Part shown: piece after piece, positions 17,973 to 25,869 of the stretch | Layout of the letters: each line of letters begins with the position of its first letter | How positions within the stretch are numbered: position 1 is the stretch's first letter | NCBI GenBank assembly: GCA_035543015.1 | Contig: DATKKG010000088.1 | Coordinates: 1-63,316, forward strand | Length of the DNA stretch: 63,316 nt | Direction of reading: 5' to 3' | Source: DATKKG01 sp035543015 | Lineage (GTDB): Archaea > Thermoproteota > Nitrososphaeria > Conexivisphaerales > DTJL01 | The notes under the pieces: generated by a model | The model's database searches: none | Told to the model about the DNA's origin: nothing | The model's input: the letters and a program-made list of their open reading frames with translations, nothing else | Made by a program: the position numbers and the translations under genes

Positions 17973-18301
17973 TGGACAACCGGCAGGCCCGGCGGATGAT
18001 GGAGCGCATGGGCATGAACATGAACGAGATCAAGGAGGTCAAGGAGGTCGTGATAGTGACCCGCGACAAGGAGATCCATCTAGACAAGCCGTCCGTCTAT
18101 GAGATCAAGGTCAAGGAGGCGCGAGTCTTTCAGATCACCGCGGAGCAGATAACTGAGAAGGCGACCGACGTTCCGAAGTTCACGGAGGAGGACGTCTCCC
18201 TGGTCATGACCAGTGCCAGCGTCAGCAAGGAGAGGGCTGTGACCGCGCTAGAGGAGGCCAACGGCGACATCGCCCTGGCGATCCTTCGGCTCAAACCGTA
18301 G
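17972..18301 (+). CDS. nac: Nascent polypeptide-associated complex protein (archaeal NAC)
   Basis: A ribosome-bound homodimeric chaperone. The 109 residues have the basic N-terminus MDNRQARRMMERMGM that contacts the ribosome, a central NAC beta domain (about 25-65) and a C-terminal UBA domain (about 70-108: FTEEDVSLVMTSASVSKERA). Length and order are standard. ATG 17972 shares its A with the TGA of the upstream PUA gene, so the two are translationally coupled. Confidence 0.95.
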   Translation: MDNRQARRMMERMGMNMNEIKEVKEVVIVTRDKEIHLDKPSVYEIKVKEARVFQITAEQITEKATDVPKFTEEDVSLVMTSASVSKERAVTALEEANGDIALAILRLKP

Positions 18302-18317
18302 CCCCACAAGACCGGTC

Positions 18318-18329
18318 GACGCCGGCGTC
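18318..18329. repeat. 12-bp perfect palindrome downstream of nac
   Basis: GACGCCGGCGTC is fully self-complementary. It lies 17 bp after nac and 156 bp before the nrdJ start, so it could be an operator or part of a 3' structure. Confidence 0.4.
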
Positions 18330-18348
18330 AATACTAGTTGACTAAATG

Positions 18349-18385
18349 CGTTGAGAATCCCAGCGCAAACGCTGGCGTTTCAACG
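18349..18385. promoter_or_regulatory. Nested inverted repeat upstream of nrdJ
   Basis: Outer arms CGTTGA (18349-18354) and TCAACG (18380-18385) enclose inner arms CCAGCG (18360-18365) and CGCTGG (18370-18375) around a CAAA loop. It lies 100 bp upstream of nrdJ, between nac and the nrdJ TATA box. It could be a nac 3' hairpin or a binding site for a dimeric regulator. Confidence 0.45.
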
Positions 18386-18457
18386 TAGGGCTAAACGATG
18401 GTTGTCAAATCCGATAAACCAAAAACACTAATAAAGGGCCAGACTATGTGGAGGCGG

Positions 18458-18467
18458 CTTTTAAGAG
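18458..18467 (+). promoter_or_regulatory. TATA box of nrdJ
   Basis: CTTTTAAGAG is centred about 23 nt before ATG 18485, implying leaderless translation from that ATG and excluding the in-frame ATG at 18398. Confidence 0.6.
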
Positions 18468-18484
18468 GTCAGTGGTTAGGTAAC

Positions 18485-21061
18485 ATGGCGGTCCCCTCGT
18501 CAAAGATCGTGTCAGTCCGCAAGCGCGACGGAAGAGTGGTTGCGTTCGACAGCAACAAGATTTCAGAGGCCATCTGGAAGGCCATCAAGGCCACCGGTGG
18601 CAAGGATAGGTCGGTTGCCAACGAACTCACGGTGAAGGTCATCGAGATCCTTGAGAGGCGCTTCGGCGAGGGCGCCGTGCCGTCCGTCGAGGACGTGCAG
18701 GACGCCGTGGAGCACGTGTTGATCGAAGGGGGCTATGCCAAGACCGCCAAAGCCTACATCCTCTACCGCCAGAAGCGCGCCGAGATTCGCGAGGAGAAGA
18801 TGAAGATCCTCGAGAAGACCGACATCGACGAGGTGGATAAGAGCTTCGACAGCAACGCCCTGAAGGTCCTCAGGGCGCGGTACCTCCGCAAGGACGAGAA
18901 CGGCCACGTCCTCGAATCTCCCAAGGAGCTCTTCGTCAGGGTCGCTCTGCACACCACGTTGGCCAGCATTCTCTACGACCCGAGGATCTTCGACGTCGGC
19001 GGGTCCCAGCAGCCGAAGGAGGTCCCCGAAGGGGTCGACTTGAAGGAGTTTGCGGACCTGGCCGTCGGCAAGTACGAGCTCAACGAGTTCCATCTGGATG
19101 CCTTCCTGCGCGTCTTCAAGCGCTTCAATGCGATGGGGAAGTCCAAGGTCTCCTGGGGAGAGCTCGTGGGCATGATTCGGAACGGCGACTTCTCCTCGTA
19201 TGAGACGGAGGTCGACGACTATGTGCGGCTCATGGTGAGCAAGCACTTCATGCCGAACACGCCTGCGCTGGCGAACTTCGGGAACGTCCTTGGCATGGGT
19301 TCGGCATGCTTCGTCTTGGACGTGGCTGACTCCATCGACGACATCATGGAGACCCTGAGGAGCGCAGCCATCATATTCAAGGCCGGCGGAGGGGTCGGCT
19401 ACAACTTCTCGAAGCTCAGGCCTGAAGGCGATTTCGTGAAGAGCACTTCGGGCATCGCGTCCGGCCCCGTCAGTTTCATGCGGCTCTTCGACACGATGAC
19501 CGAGGTGATCAAGCAGGGTGGAATCAGGAGGGGCGCGAACATGGGCATCCTGAACATCAACCACCCCGACATCGAGAAGTTCATCAAGGCGAAGGAGGGG
19601 AACAAGGCGCTGCGGAACTTCAACATCTCAGTCCTGATACTGGACGACTTCTGGGGGTACTACAACAAGAACGAGCCGTACCCGCTGATTAACCCAAGGA
19701 CACGGGAGGTGACGCGCTTCGTCAACCCGAGGCAGCTCCTGGACATGATAGCCTTCCAGGCGTGGGAGAGCGCCGAGCCCGGGGTCATCTTCTCCGACAA
19801 GGTCAACGAATTCAATCCGTTCCTCAAGTCGCTGGGCCCGATAGTGACGACCAATCCCTGCGGCGAGGTCCTCCTGTATCCAGACGAATCCTGCAACCTG
19901 GGTTCAATCAACGTGGCCGCTTTCGTGAAGGAGGACGACGACAACGTCTCCCTGGACTGGGACGGGCTCCGCTCCACCGTGGAGGTCACGTCCAAGTTCC
20001 TCGACAACGTGATCGACATCAACCGGTACCCGCTGCAGGCCATAGAGGACATGACCCTGAAGACGCGGAAGATCGGGCTGGGCGTCATGGGGGTGGCAGA
20101 CCTGTTCTTCGAGCTCGGAATCGCCTACAACAGCGAAGAAGGGCTGAAGTTCATGGAGAGGCTCATGGAGTTCGTCAACTACCACTCCAAGAGGGCCTCG
20201 ATCAAGCTTGCGGCGGAGCGCGGCGTACTGCCCACCTTCGACGAGAGCAGCTACAAGGAGGGAAAGCTCCCCTTCTCCGGGTTCGCCGACCAGTCCTCCT
20301 GGCATTTCGACTGGAAGGGGCTGGCGGATGAAATCAGGGAGAAGGGCATCCGGAACGGGTACACCACCGTCATCGCCCCCACGGGAAGCATCTCCATGAT
20401 AGCCGGCTGCAGCAGCGGCATCGAGCCGGTCTTCGCCCTGGTCTACGAGAAGAACGTCTCCATTGGAAGCTTCTACTATGTCGACGCCGCTTTCGAAAAG
20501 GCCATGAAGAAGGAGGGCATCTTCGACGACGACCTGCTCAAGCAGGTCGTGGGCAACCATGGTAGCGTCCTGGGGGTCCCGTACGCTTCCGAGCAGGTAA
20601 GGCGGGTCTTCGTCACCGCCATGGACATAATGCCGGAGGACCACGTCCGGGCCATAGCGGCCTTCCAGAAGTGGGTCGACTCCAGCATCTCCAAGACGAC
20701 GAACCTTCCGGCGGAGGCTACCGTGGAGGACGTCAAGAAGGTCTACATGCTGTCCTACGAGCTGGGCTGCAAGGACGTCACCGTCTATCGTGACAAGTCC
20801 ATAACGAGCCAGGTCCTCAGAGCGGCTCCAGCGGCGAAGGACGAGAAGAGCCCAGCGGTCCCCCCGTCCAAGAGCACCGTCCCTCCCCAGGTCGTTCACG
20901 CATCGGCGGTGCCGACCCTGCAGAATCTAAGCGCACGCCTGAGCCTGGACGGCAAGATTGGCAACCTGACGACCTGCCCGCTGTGCGGCACCAAGCTGGA
21001 GTTCAAGGAAGGCTGCGCGACCTGCCCTAGCTGCGGCTGGAGCCTGTGCGTCAGCGCCTGA
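18485..21061 (+). CDS. nrdJ: Class II (B12-dependent) ribonucleotide reductase
   Basis: Reduces ribonucleotides to deoxyribonucleotides using adenosylcobalamin, independent of oxygen. The 858 residues comprise an N-terminal ATP-cone (about 5-95: RKRDGRVVAFDSNKI), the ten-stranded barrel with LGMGSACFVLD, the NPCGEVLLYPDESCNLGSIN active-site block carrying the thiyl-radical and redox cysteines, PTGSISMIAGCSSGIEP, and a C-terminal zinc-ribbon tail (CPLCGTKLEF...CPSCGW) that re-reduces the active site. No intein is visible. The facing gene at 21064 encodes a putative NrdD-derived regulator; the two stops are 2 bp apart. Confidence 0.95.
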   Translation: MAVPSSKIVSVRKRDGRVVAFDSNKISEAIWKAIKATGGKDRSVANELTVKVIEILERRFGEGAVPSVEDVQDAVEHVLIEGGYAKTAKAYILYRQKRAEIREEKMKILEKTDIDEVDKSFDSNALKVLRARYLRKDENGHVLESPKELFVRVALHTTLASILYDPRIFDVGGSQQPKEVPEGVDLKEFADLAVGKYELNEFHLDAFLRVFKRFNAMGKSKVSWGELVGMIRNGDFSSYETEVDDYVRLMVSKHFMPNTPALANFGNVLGMGSACFVLDVADSIDDIMETLRSAAIIFKAGGGVGYNFSKLRPEGDFVKSTSGIASGPVSFMRLFDTMTEVIKQGGIRRGANMGILNINHPDIEKFIKAKEGNKALRNFNISVLILDDFWGYYNKNEPYPLINPRTREVTRFVNPRQLLDMIAFQAWESAEPGVIFSDKVNEFNPFLKSLGPIVTTNPCGEVLLYPDESCNLGSINVAAFVKEDDDNVSLDWDGLRSTVEVTSKFLDNVIDINRYPLQAIEDMTLKTRKIGLGVMGVADLFFELGIAYNSEEGLKFMERLMEFVNYHSKRASIKLAAERGVLPTFDESSYKEGKLPFSGFADQSSWHFDWKGLADEIREKGIRNGYTTVIAPTGSISMIAGCSSGIEPVFALVYEKNVSIGSFYYVDAAFEKAMKKEGIFDDDLLKQVVGNHGSVLGVPYASEQVRRVFVTAMDIMPEDHVRAIAAFQKWVDSSISKTTNLPAEATVEDVKKVYMLSYELGCKDVTVYRDKSITSQVLRAAPAAKDEKSPAVPPSKSTVPPQVVHASAVPTLQNLSARLSLDGKIGNLTTCPLCGTKLEFKEGCATCPSCGWSLCVSA

Positions 21062-21063
21062 TC

Positions 21064-23100
21064 TCACTGGACGGCTGCCGTCGCCCCGCCGCATATGCTG
21101 CAGCGCTCGGTCCCGGCCACTTCCTTGTTGCCGCACTTCTTGCAGAGGGCGACCAGGGGCCTGACGCTGAAGAAGGGCAAGCGCGAGTTGGCCTTCTCCA
21201 GGATCTTCGCCGCTTCGATGGGGTCACCGACCGGGAGAGGCAGCCGCGCCAGCACGCCCCCGACCACCTTTTCGTCCAGGTCGACTAGCTTGTCACCGAT
21301 GGCTTCCGACTCGAGCTCCTTGGGCTCGATGGAGAAGGCCTGACCGTAAATGGAGGCGCTCAGGTTCTTCATCTTCGCACGGCCGAACCTCTCCACGTCC
21401 AGCTGAGGGAAACGAGAGGAGCTGTCGTCGGTCGTCAGTACCAGGGAGAACTTCTCTTCGCCCTCCTTGCCCGCGGACTCGAGGTACTGGCTCGCCGAGG
21501 AGATGGTCTTCTCCTGCAGCTCGGCAAGCTCCTTCGCCGAGGAATCGGGGCTCACCAGCTTCAGGGAGTCCTCCAGCCCCGTCAGGTTGACGCGGAGCAA
21601 CGGCGATTCGGAGTAGAGGAGGTTGCTCAGCACGTCCAGAGCGGGGAGGAGGCCGTTCTTGATGTTGTTCTGAATGAGGCGCCGCCTGACCCTCAGCGCG
21701 TTGACCGCGTTCTCCAGCTGCATCGTGACCCTGGCGCGGAAGTAGACGTCGTCGTTGTGGGCGTCCAGGGCGATGCGCGGGAGGTTGATGGAGATCGAAT
21801 CCAGCACCACCGGCCCTCCCTTCTTGAAGTCGTCCACCCGGAGCCCCTGGAACGTCCTCCGACTGGCCCCGCCTTTGGAGAAGGAGAGCACGCCATTGTT
21901 CCTTGATATCTCGGCCAGGAGCTTGTAGGCCGGCTTCTCCAACTTCTCAGAATTGACTATGGCCAAGCCGATGGAGGGGGACGGCGTCACCTTGGTGTAG
22001 TCCAGGTAGCCCTTCAGGAGGGAGCTCAGCAGGGCCCCTCCGACCTTCGAAGCGTCGACTTCGAACTCAACCTTCGGCCGTTCCGCACCCTCCGGGAACG
22101 CGTAGGCCATCAGGTAGAAGAAGGAAGAGTGGCCTCTGGCGCCAAGGTCGAGCTTGGAGGCCATGTCCGCAAAGCCAGTGTAGAATACCTCCCTCCCCGC
22201 CTCTCTTGTGAGGAGATAGCTGAGGGAGAGCAGCTTGGTGAGGTCTTCGTGATCGGTATTGCCGTATCCCTCCCGTGGCGTGTGGGGGAACTTGGCACCG
22301 AGCCGTGCCAGCGAAAGGGACTGGTCGCTCACGTTGATGAAGAGGGCGTCCGGCCGAAGGCCCCAGTAGTTGACGTTCGCTATGTGGATGTCGCCCGACA
22401 GATGGGAATCCACCACATCTCTGGGGAGTTGGATGAGCATCAGGTACTCCGAGAGGACGGAGCCGGCCGTCTGGCTGTGGACGGCTTCCAGGCCGTAGGG
22501 TCCCTCGCCCAGCTTCTCCAGGTTCTCGGTCACGTCGTAGACTGGCATCCCCAGCCTGCTCAGGCGGTGGCGGTATTCCTCCAGCCCTTCTTCGATGAGG
22601 ATCGAGTTCACGAGCTCCCTGATGAGAGGCGCCGTAAGGTAGGCGGTCTGGAACTTGTATATCCTCGATTCGGCCTCGCTCGAGACCCTCTGGGCTAGCT
22701 CGACCGGCATGCCCGCCTCGGTGACGAGGGAGTGGACGATCTTGTCCGTGGTGAACTCCTCCATCCTGTGCCTGGAGCTCCGGACGAAGAGCCTTCCGCT
22801 CTCAAGGAGCGCCTGCTCCTCTATCTGCTTGGCGGCGTTCAGCACCAGCCTTCCCAGGGTGGTCAGCATGTACTTGCGCTCGGCCCGGTTCTGGGCGATG
22901 AGGTTCTGCCTGAGCAGCTTCCTCAGGTGGTACGCGAACTTGCCGGACTCCTTCTTCGACTTGAAGCCCGCAAGCGTCTTCAGCTCGGAGTAGGTCATCG
23001 GCCCCTTGGCGTTCAGTATCTTGAGGATTTCGAGCCGGCTGGGAGAAGCGATGACGGAGAAGATCGTCTTTACGCGACGAATGGAGACCTGAGTGCTCAT
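21064..23100 (-). CDS. Winged-helix / ATP-cone / NrdD-like protein without catalytic residues
   Basis: A 678-residue fusion. Residues about 5-90 are an ArsR-type winged helix (SPSRLEILKILNAKGPMTYSELKTL begins the motif), about 112-200 an ATP-cone (FTTDKIVHSLVTEAG...LIRELVNSILIEEG), and about 215-640 align by eye with anaerobic reductase NrdD (HLSGDIHIANVNYWGLRPDA). The end is a zinc ribbon (C653, C656, C667, C670). These four are the only cysteines: the NrdD RPNC cysteine is alanine, the radical cysteine is absent and no RVxGY glycyl-radical loop follows. Enzyme activity is therefore unlikely, and a nucleotide-sensing DNA-binding role is inferred. ATG 23100 is about 28 nt from a TATA box. Confidence 0.8.
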   Translation of the reverse strand: MSTQVSIRRVKTIFSVIASPSRLEILKILNAKGPMTYSELKTLAGFKSKKESGKFAYHLRKLLRQNLIAQNRAERKYMLTTLGRLVLNAAKQIEEQALLESGRLFVRSSRHRMEEFTTDKIVHSLVTEAGMPVELAQRVSSEAESRIYKFQTAYLTAPLIRELVNSILIEEGLEEYRHRLSRLGMPVYDVTENLEKLGEGPYGLEAVHSQTAGSVLSEYLMLIQLPRDVVDSHLSGDIHIANVNYWGLRPDALFINVSDQSLSLARLGAKFPHTPREGYGNTDHEDLTKLLSLSYLLTREAGREVFYTGFADMASKLDLGARGHSSFFYLMAYAFPEGAERPKVEFEVDASKVGGALLSSLLKGYLDYTKVTPSPSIGLAIVNSEKLEKPAYKLLAEISRNNGVLSFSKGGASRRTFQGLRVDDFKKGGPVVLDSISINLPRIALDAHNDDVYFRARVTMQLENAVNALRVRRRLIQNNIKNGLLPALDVLSNLLYSESPLLRVNLTGLEDSLKLVSPDSSAKELAELQEKTISSASQYLESAGKEGEEKFSLVLTTDDSSSRFPQLDVERFGRAKMKNLSASIYGQAFSIEPKELESEAIGDKLVDLDEKVVGGVLARLPLPVGDPIEAAKILEKANSRLPFFSVRPLVALCKKCGNKEVAGTERCSICGGATAAVQ

Positions 23101-23123
23101 AGAACCACTATTGACATCACTTG

Positions 23124-23133
23124 CTATATCTAG
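23124..23133 (-). promoter_or_regulatory. TATA box of the NrdD-like regulator gene
   Basis: The minus strand reads CTAGATATAG, centred about 28 nt from ATG 23100, so the transcript is leaderless or nearly so. Confidence 0.6.
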
Positions 23134-23168
23134 GTGTAAAAAGGTTTACCTCCGGTGAAGGGGTGATA

Positions 23169-23246
23169 TGGTGGGGCCGGGCGGATTTGAACCGCCGATC
23201 ACCAGCGCCCGAGGCTGGTAGCGTAACCAAGCTAGCCCACGGCCCC
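23169..23246 (-). tRNA. tRNA-Pro (anticodon CGG), CCA encoded
   Basis: Read on the minus strand: acceptor stem GGGGCCG/CGGCCCC, anticodon stem CCAGC/GCTGG with loop CTCGGGC (anticodon CGG), five-base variable loop, T-arm GGCGG-TTCAAAT-CCGCC, discriminator A and a genomically encoded CCA (23169-23171). There is no intron. A GCTTAAATG promoter-like element lies about 50 bp upstream, near 23292-23302. Confidence 0.93.
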
Positions 23247-23333
23247 GCGACGAAGCTGAAAGCTTCCCGTCTCTGTCGGTTCAAACCGGCTCATTTAAGC
23301 TTGTAGCATCCGGTCGACGAGGTTCCGTGATAG

Positions 23334-23340
23334 CTTAAAG
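23334..23340 (+). promoter_or_regulatory. TATA box for the gene at 23367
   Basis: CTTAAAG is centred 30 nt before ATG 23367, consistent with a leader of only a few bases. Confidence 0.5.
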
Positions 23341-23366
23341 AGGCGACGGTGTGCTAGGCGAACCGA

Positions 23367-24446
23367 ATGAAGGTCGTGGCCACGGGGATAAGCGGCGCGG
23401 GCCGCGGTTCCTACCTTTCGCAGGTCGCAGAGCTCGCCCGGGCCAATGGGAGGAGCGTGCATGTGTTCGAAACGGGAGACATGATGTTCGAGACGGCGGA
23501 GAAGCTGGGAGTGAACATCCCGGCCGACAAGATCCTCGACCTCTCCCCGTCCACCCTCAATTTCCTACGGACTACGGTGTTCGAACGGATCATCAGGGAA
23601 TCGAAGGAGGTGGAGGACACGATCATAAGCACGCACGCCTGTTTCCGCTGGAAGAAGCACATCATACAGGCCTTCGACTTCCATTATCTGGACCAGATAA
23701 GGCCGGACGTCTACCTGTCGGTCATCGATTCGGTCACGACGGTCAGGGCAAGGCAGGAGGAGATGCCCCAGTGGAAGGGCCAGCTCTCCATGAAGGACAT
23801 CATGGTCTGGAGAGACGAGGAGGTCTTCGTGACCAAATCGATTGCTGACTTCCAGAGGCGGCCCTTCTACATGATTCCTAGGGAAGAGCCGCCAGAGACT
23901 CTCTACGGATTGCTCTACTCGCCGAGGGCCCCGAAGGCGTACCTGAGCTACCCTATGACTCACACGCTTTCGGATGTTGATGACATGAAGAAGAAGGATG
24001 TGTTCAAGGAGAGGTTGCGAACCGCTGGGCTCGTGGTCTTCGATCCCGTCTCCATCGGGGACGGGGAGCTGCTGACGCTCCTGGATGAGGCGAAGGCGAA
24101 GGGTGTCGATTCGATCACGTATGAGAAGGTGGGCTCCAGCGTCTCCATAGGCCTGAAGGAGGCGGAAGAGGTGAGCGAAGACGTGAGCGACCAGATAGTG
24201 GCCAGGGACTACCAGCTCATAGATCAGAGCGACTTGATCGTGGTCTACTACTTCCTCCCGGTGATGTCCCCCGGAGTGCTATCTGAGATGTCCTACGGAT
24301 ATACCAACAAGAAGGACGTCTACGCCTTGTTCGCGGGCCAGGAGTCGCCCTTCTTCAAGTACTACTCCACCAAGATCTTCCACAGCGAGGATGACATGGT
24401 GGAGTTCCTGAGCCGAAGGACCGACGGCCAGTTGCGGAGCAGGTGA
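23367..24446 (+). CDS. Fusion of adenylate-kinase-like P-loop domain and nucleoside deoxyribosyltransferase-like domain
   Basis: A 359-residue protein. The N-terminal half (about 1-180) has a kinase-like nucleotide-binding fold opening with GISGAGRGSY, where arginine replaces the Walker A lysine. The C-terminal half (about 190-350) resembles nucleoside 2-deoxyribosyltransferases: a strand AYLSYPMTH, then SDLIVVYYFLP and SPGVLSEMSYGY (301-312), which matches the family's catalytic-glutamate segment. A nucleotide-metabolism or nucleotide-sensing role is inferred. The next gene (Nudix-like) starts 9 bp downstream and is probably co-transcribed. Confidence 0.7.
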   Translation: MKVVATGISGAGRGSYLSQVAELARANGRSVHVFETGDMMFETAEKLGVNIPADKILDLSPSTLNFLRTTVFERIIRESKEVEDTIISTHACFRWKKHIIQAFDFHYLDQIRPDVYLSVIDSVTTVRARQEEMPQWKGQLSMKDIMVWRDEEVFVTKSIADFQRRPFYMIPREEPPETLYGLLYSPRAPKAYLSYPMTHTLSDVDDMKKKDVFKERLRTAGLVVFDPVSIGDGELLTLLDEAKAKGVDSITYEKVGSSVSIGLKEAEEVSEDVSDQIVARDYQLIDQSDLIVVYYFLPVMSPGVLSEMSYGYTNKKDVYALFAGQESPFFKYYSTKIFHSEDDMVEFLSRRTDGQLRSR

Positions 24447-24455
24447 AAGCGGAGC

Positions 24456-24887
24456 ATGCGGACCAGGGTGTACGCCGGCGCTCTCCTGATTGAGAAGGGG
24501 AATCTGCTCCTTAAGGCGGGTGGCCCCGAGCCCGAATCCTGGTACCTTCCCCCGGGTAAGTATCTCGAGGATGACGAGACCCTGGAGATGGCTGTGTCGA
24601 AGGGATTCAGGGCGGACACGGGGTGTCTCTGCGCCGTGAGGGATCTCGTCTACGTCATCGAGTCGTTCAGAGGTGAGGATGAGAGGGAGCTGGGACTCTA
24701 CTTCCTGGTCAGCTCTCCTTCGTTGATGGGGCCAGGCGGAACGAAGGGGAGGGTCCGATTCGTGCCCATCGAACAGATGAAAGGGATGGACATCCGCCCC
24801 GCCGTTTTGGGCGGCAAGATATCAGCTGACGAGAGGAGGGGCTCCCGCGGCTCGGCAACCTACCTTGTGAACCGCTGGAACGAATGA
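24456..24887 (+). CDS. Nudix-fold protein with degenerate Nudix box
   Basis: A 143-residue protein with the Nudix fold pattern: VYAGALLIEKGNLLLKAG, then WYLPPGKYLEDDE and a Nudix helix. The catalytic signature GX5EX7REUXEEXGU is broken: the REUXEE core reads KGFRAD (about residues 50-55), removing the metal-binding glutamates. Hydrolysis is therefore doubtful, and nucleotide binding or a structural role is more likely. It is coupled to the upstream kinase/deoxyribosyltransferase fusion. Confidence 0.7.
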   Translation: MRTRVYAGALLIEKGNLLLKAGGPEPESWYLPPGKYLEDDETLEMAVSKGFRADTGCLCAVRDLVYVIESFRGEDERELGLYFLVSSPSLMGPGGTKGRVRFVPIEQMKGMDIRPAVLGGKISADERRGSRGSATYLVNRWNE

Positions 24888-25030
24888 CGTCCGGCGTCTG
24901 AAGCCTGCCGAGAGGAGTGGCAGGATCAGGTCTCGAGTGCTGCGCTGTCAAAGCCCCCGCTCCCGACGCAGATGTCGTCTACGAAGCCTACGAGGCCAGA
25001 TCCAAGGAGAATGCTCCGCGGATAGGCCGC

Positions 25031-25843
25031 CTAGCGGGCATGCGGCTTGGCCCCGCGCCTAGGCTTCTCCATGAACACGGGGTCCTGACGTGACCTCATG
25101 AGCCCCAGGACCCCTATGAGCCCCAGAAGCACGTAGGGCGCCTCCAGCAGATATGCGCCCATGATGGTCGTGCTCGACAGGCCGAGGTTCAGGAGCGGGG
25201 CTACCAGTTCGGCGATGGAAGCGTAGACGACGGCCAGAGGGAACACTCCCTTGGCCCCCTTGATGGCCATGAAGACCAAGACGACGGTGAACGTGTCGAC
25301 GAAGAGCGCGAAAGTCCTTTCGAGTATCGGCGCCCCGATGAGAGCCGGGCCGAGGGCATACTGAGCCGACAGGGCCTGTTGTATGGCTGGGTCAAGGGTT
25401 CCGAAGAAAGAGGGATTCATCACAAGCTCCAGCACGCCGAGGAAGTTGTTGAATCCGAGGGCGATGGCCTCCACGCAGGCGAACCCCAGGCCGAAGCCGA
25501 CGGCGTCCATGTACGAAGCTCCGAACAGCCGGAAGCGTCTGGCCCAAATCCAAGTGAAGCCGGAATCAAAGAGGCCCGTCTGCAGGCCTACGTACAGGCC
25601 GTACGCGGCTGCGCTTCCGACAGCGCTGACCCCCTGCACGGCTCCGGCCACGGACGGGGTGACGAAGATGTCCATCGTGGCCTTCATGACCGTGACCGAA
25701 AGCCACGTGACCCCTCCAAGGCCGAAGATCTTCCAGGAGACCCCCGTGACCCGCTTCCAGTAGAGCACGGGGAGCATGCCGACCGCCATCATGCCAATGC
25801 CCGCAATCAATAGAAGGGGGGTCGGCTGTACGAAGGAAGTCAA
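25031..25843 (-). CDS. YhfC-family membrane protein
   Basis: A 270-residue protein with about seven membrane segments. The segment VGFGLGFACVEAIALGFNN (about 118-136), with a conserved glutamate after a glycine-rich helix, is typical of the YhfC family, which is distantly related to CPBP/PrsW intramembrane peptidases. The cytoplasmic C-terminus is basic. Whether it is a protease is not established. It lies 26 bp downstream of the M28 peptidase gene on the same strand, so the two may be co-transcribed. The 143 bp between its stop and the Nudix-like gene show nothing else. Confidence 0.65.
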   Translation of the reverse strand: MTSFVQPTPLLLIAGIGMMAVGMLPVLYWKRVTGVSWKIFGLGGVTWLSVTVMKATMDIFVTPSVAGAVQGVSAVGSAAAYGLYVGLQTGLFDSGFTWIWARRFRLFGASYMDAVGFGLGFACVEAIALGFNNFLGVLELVMNPSFFGTLDPAIQQALSAQYALGPALIGAPILERTFALFVDTFTVVLVFMAIKGAKGVFPLAVVYASIAELVAPLLNLGLSSTTIMGAYLLEAPYVLLGLIGVLGLMRSRQDPVFMEKPRRGAKPHAR

Positions 25844-25869
25844 CGAGGGGCGACCAGCTTGCTCCGGTT

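Noticed and set aside
18398..18484. 29-codon N-terminal extension of nrdJ
   Set aside because: The TATA box at 18458-18467 would lie inside it, and the ATP-cone starts right after ATG 18485.
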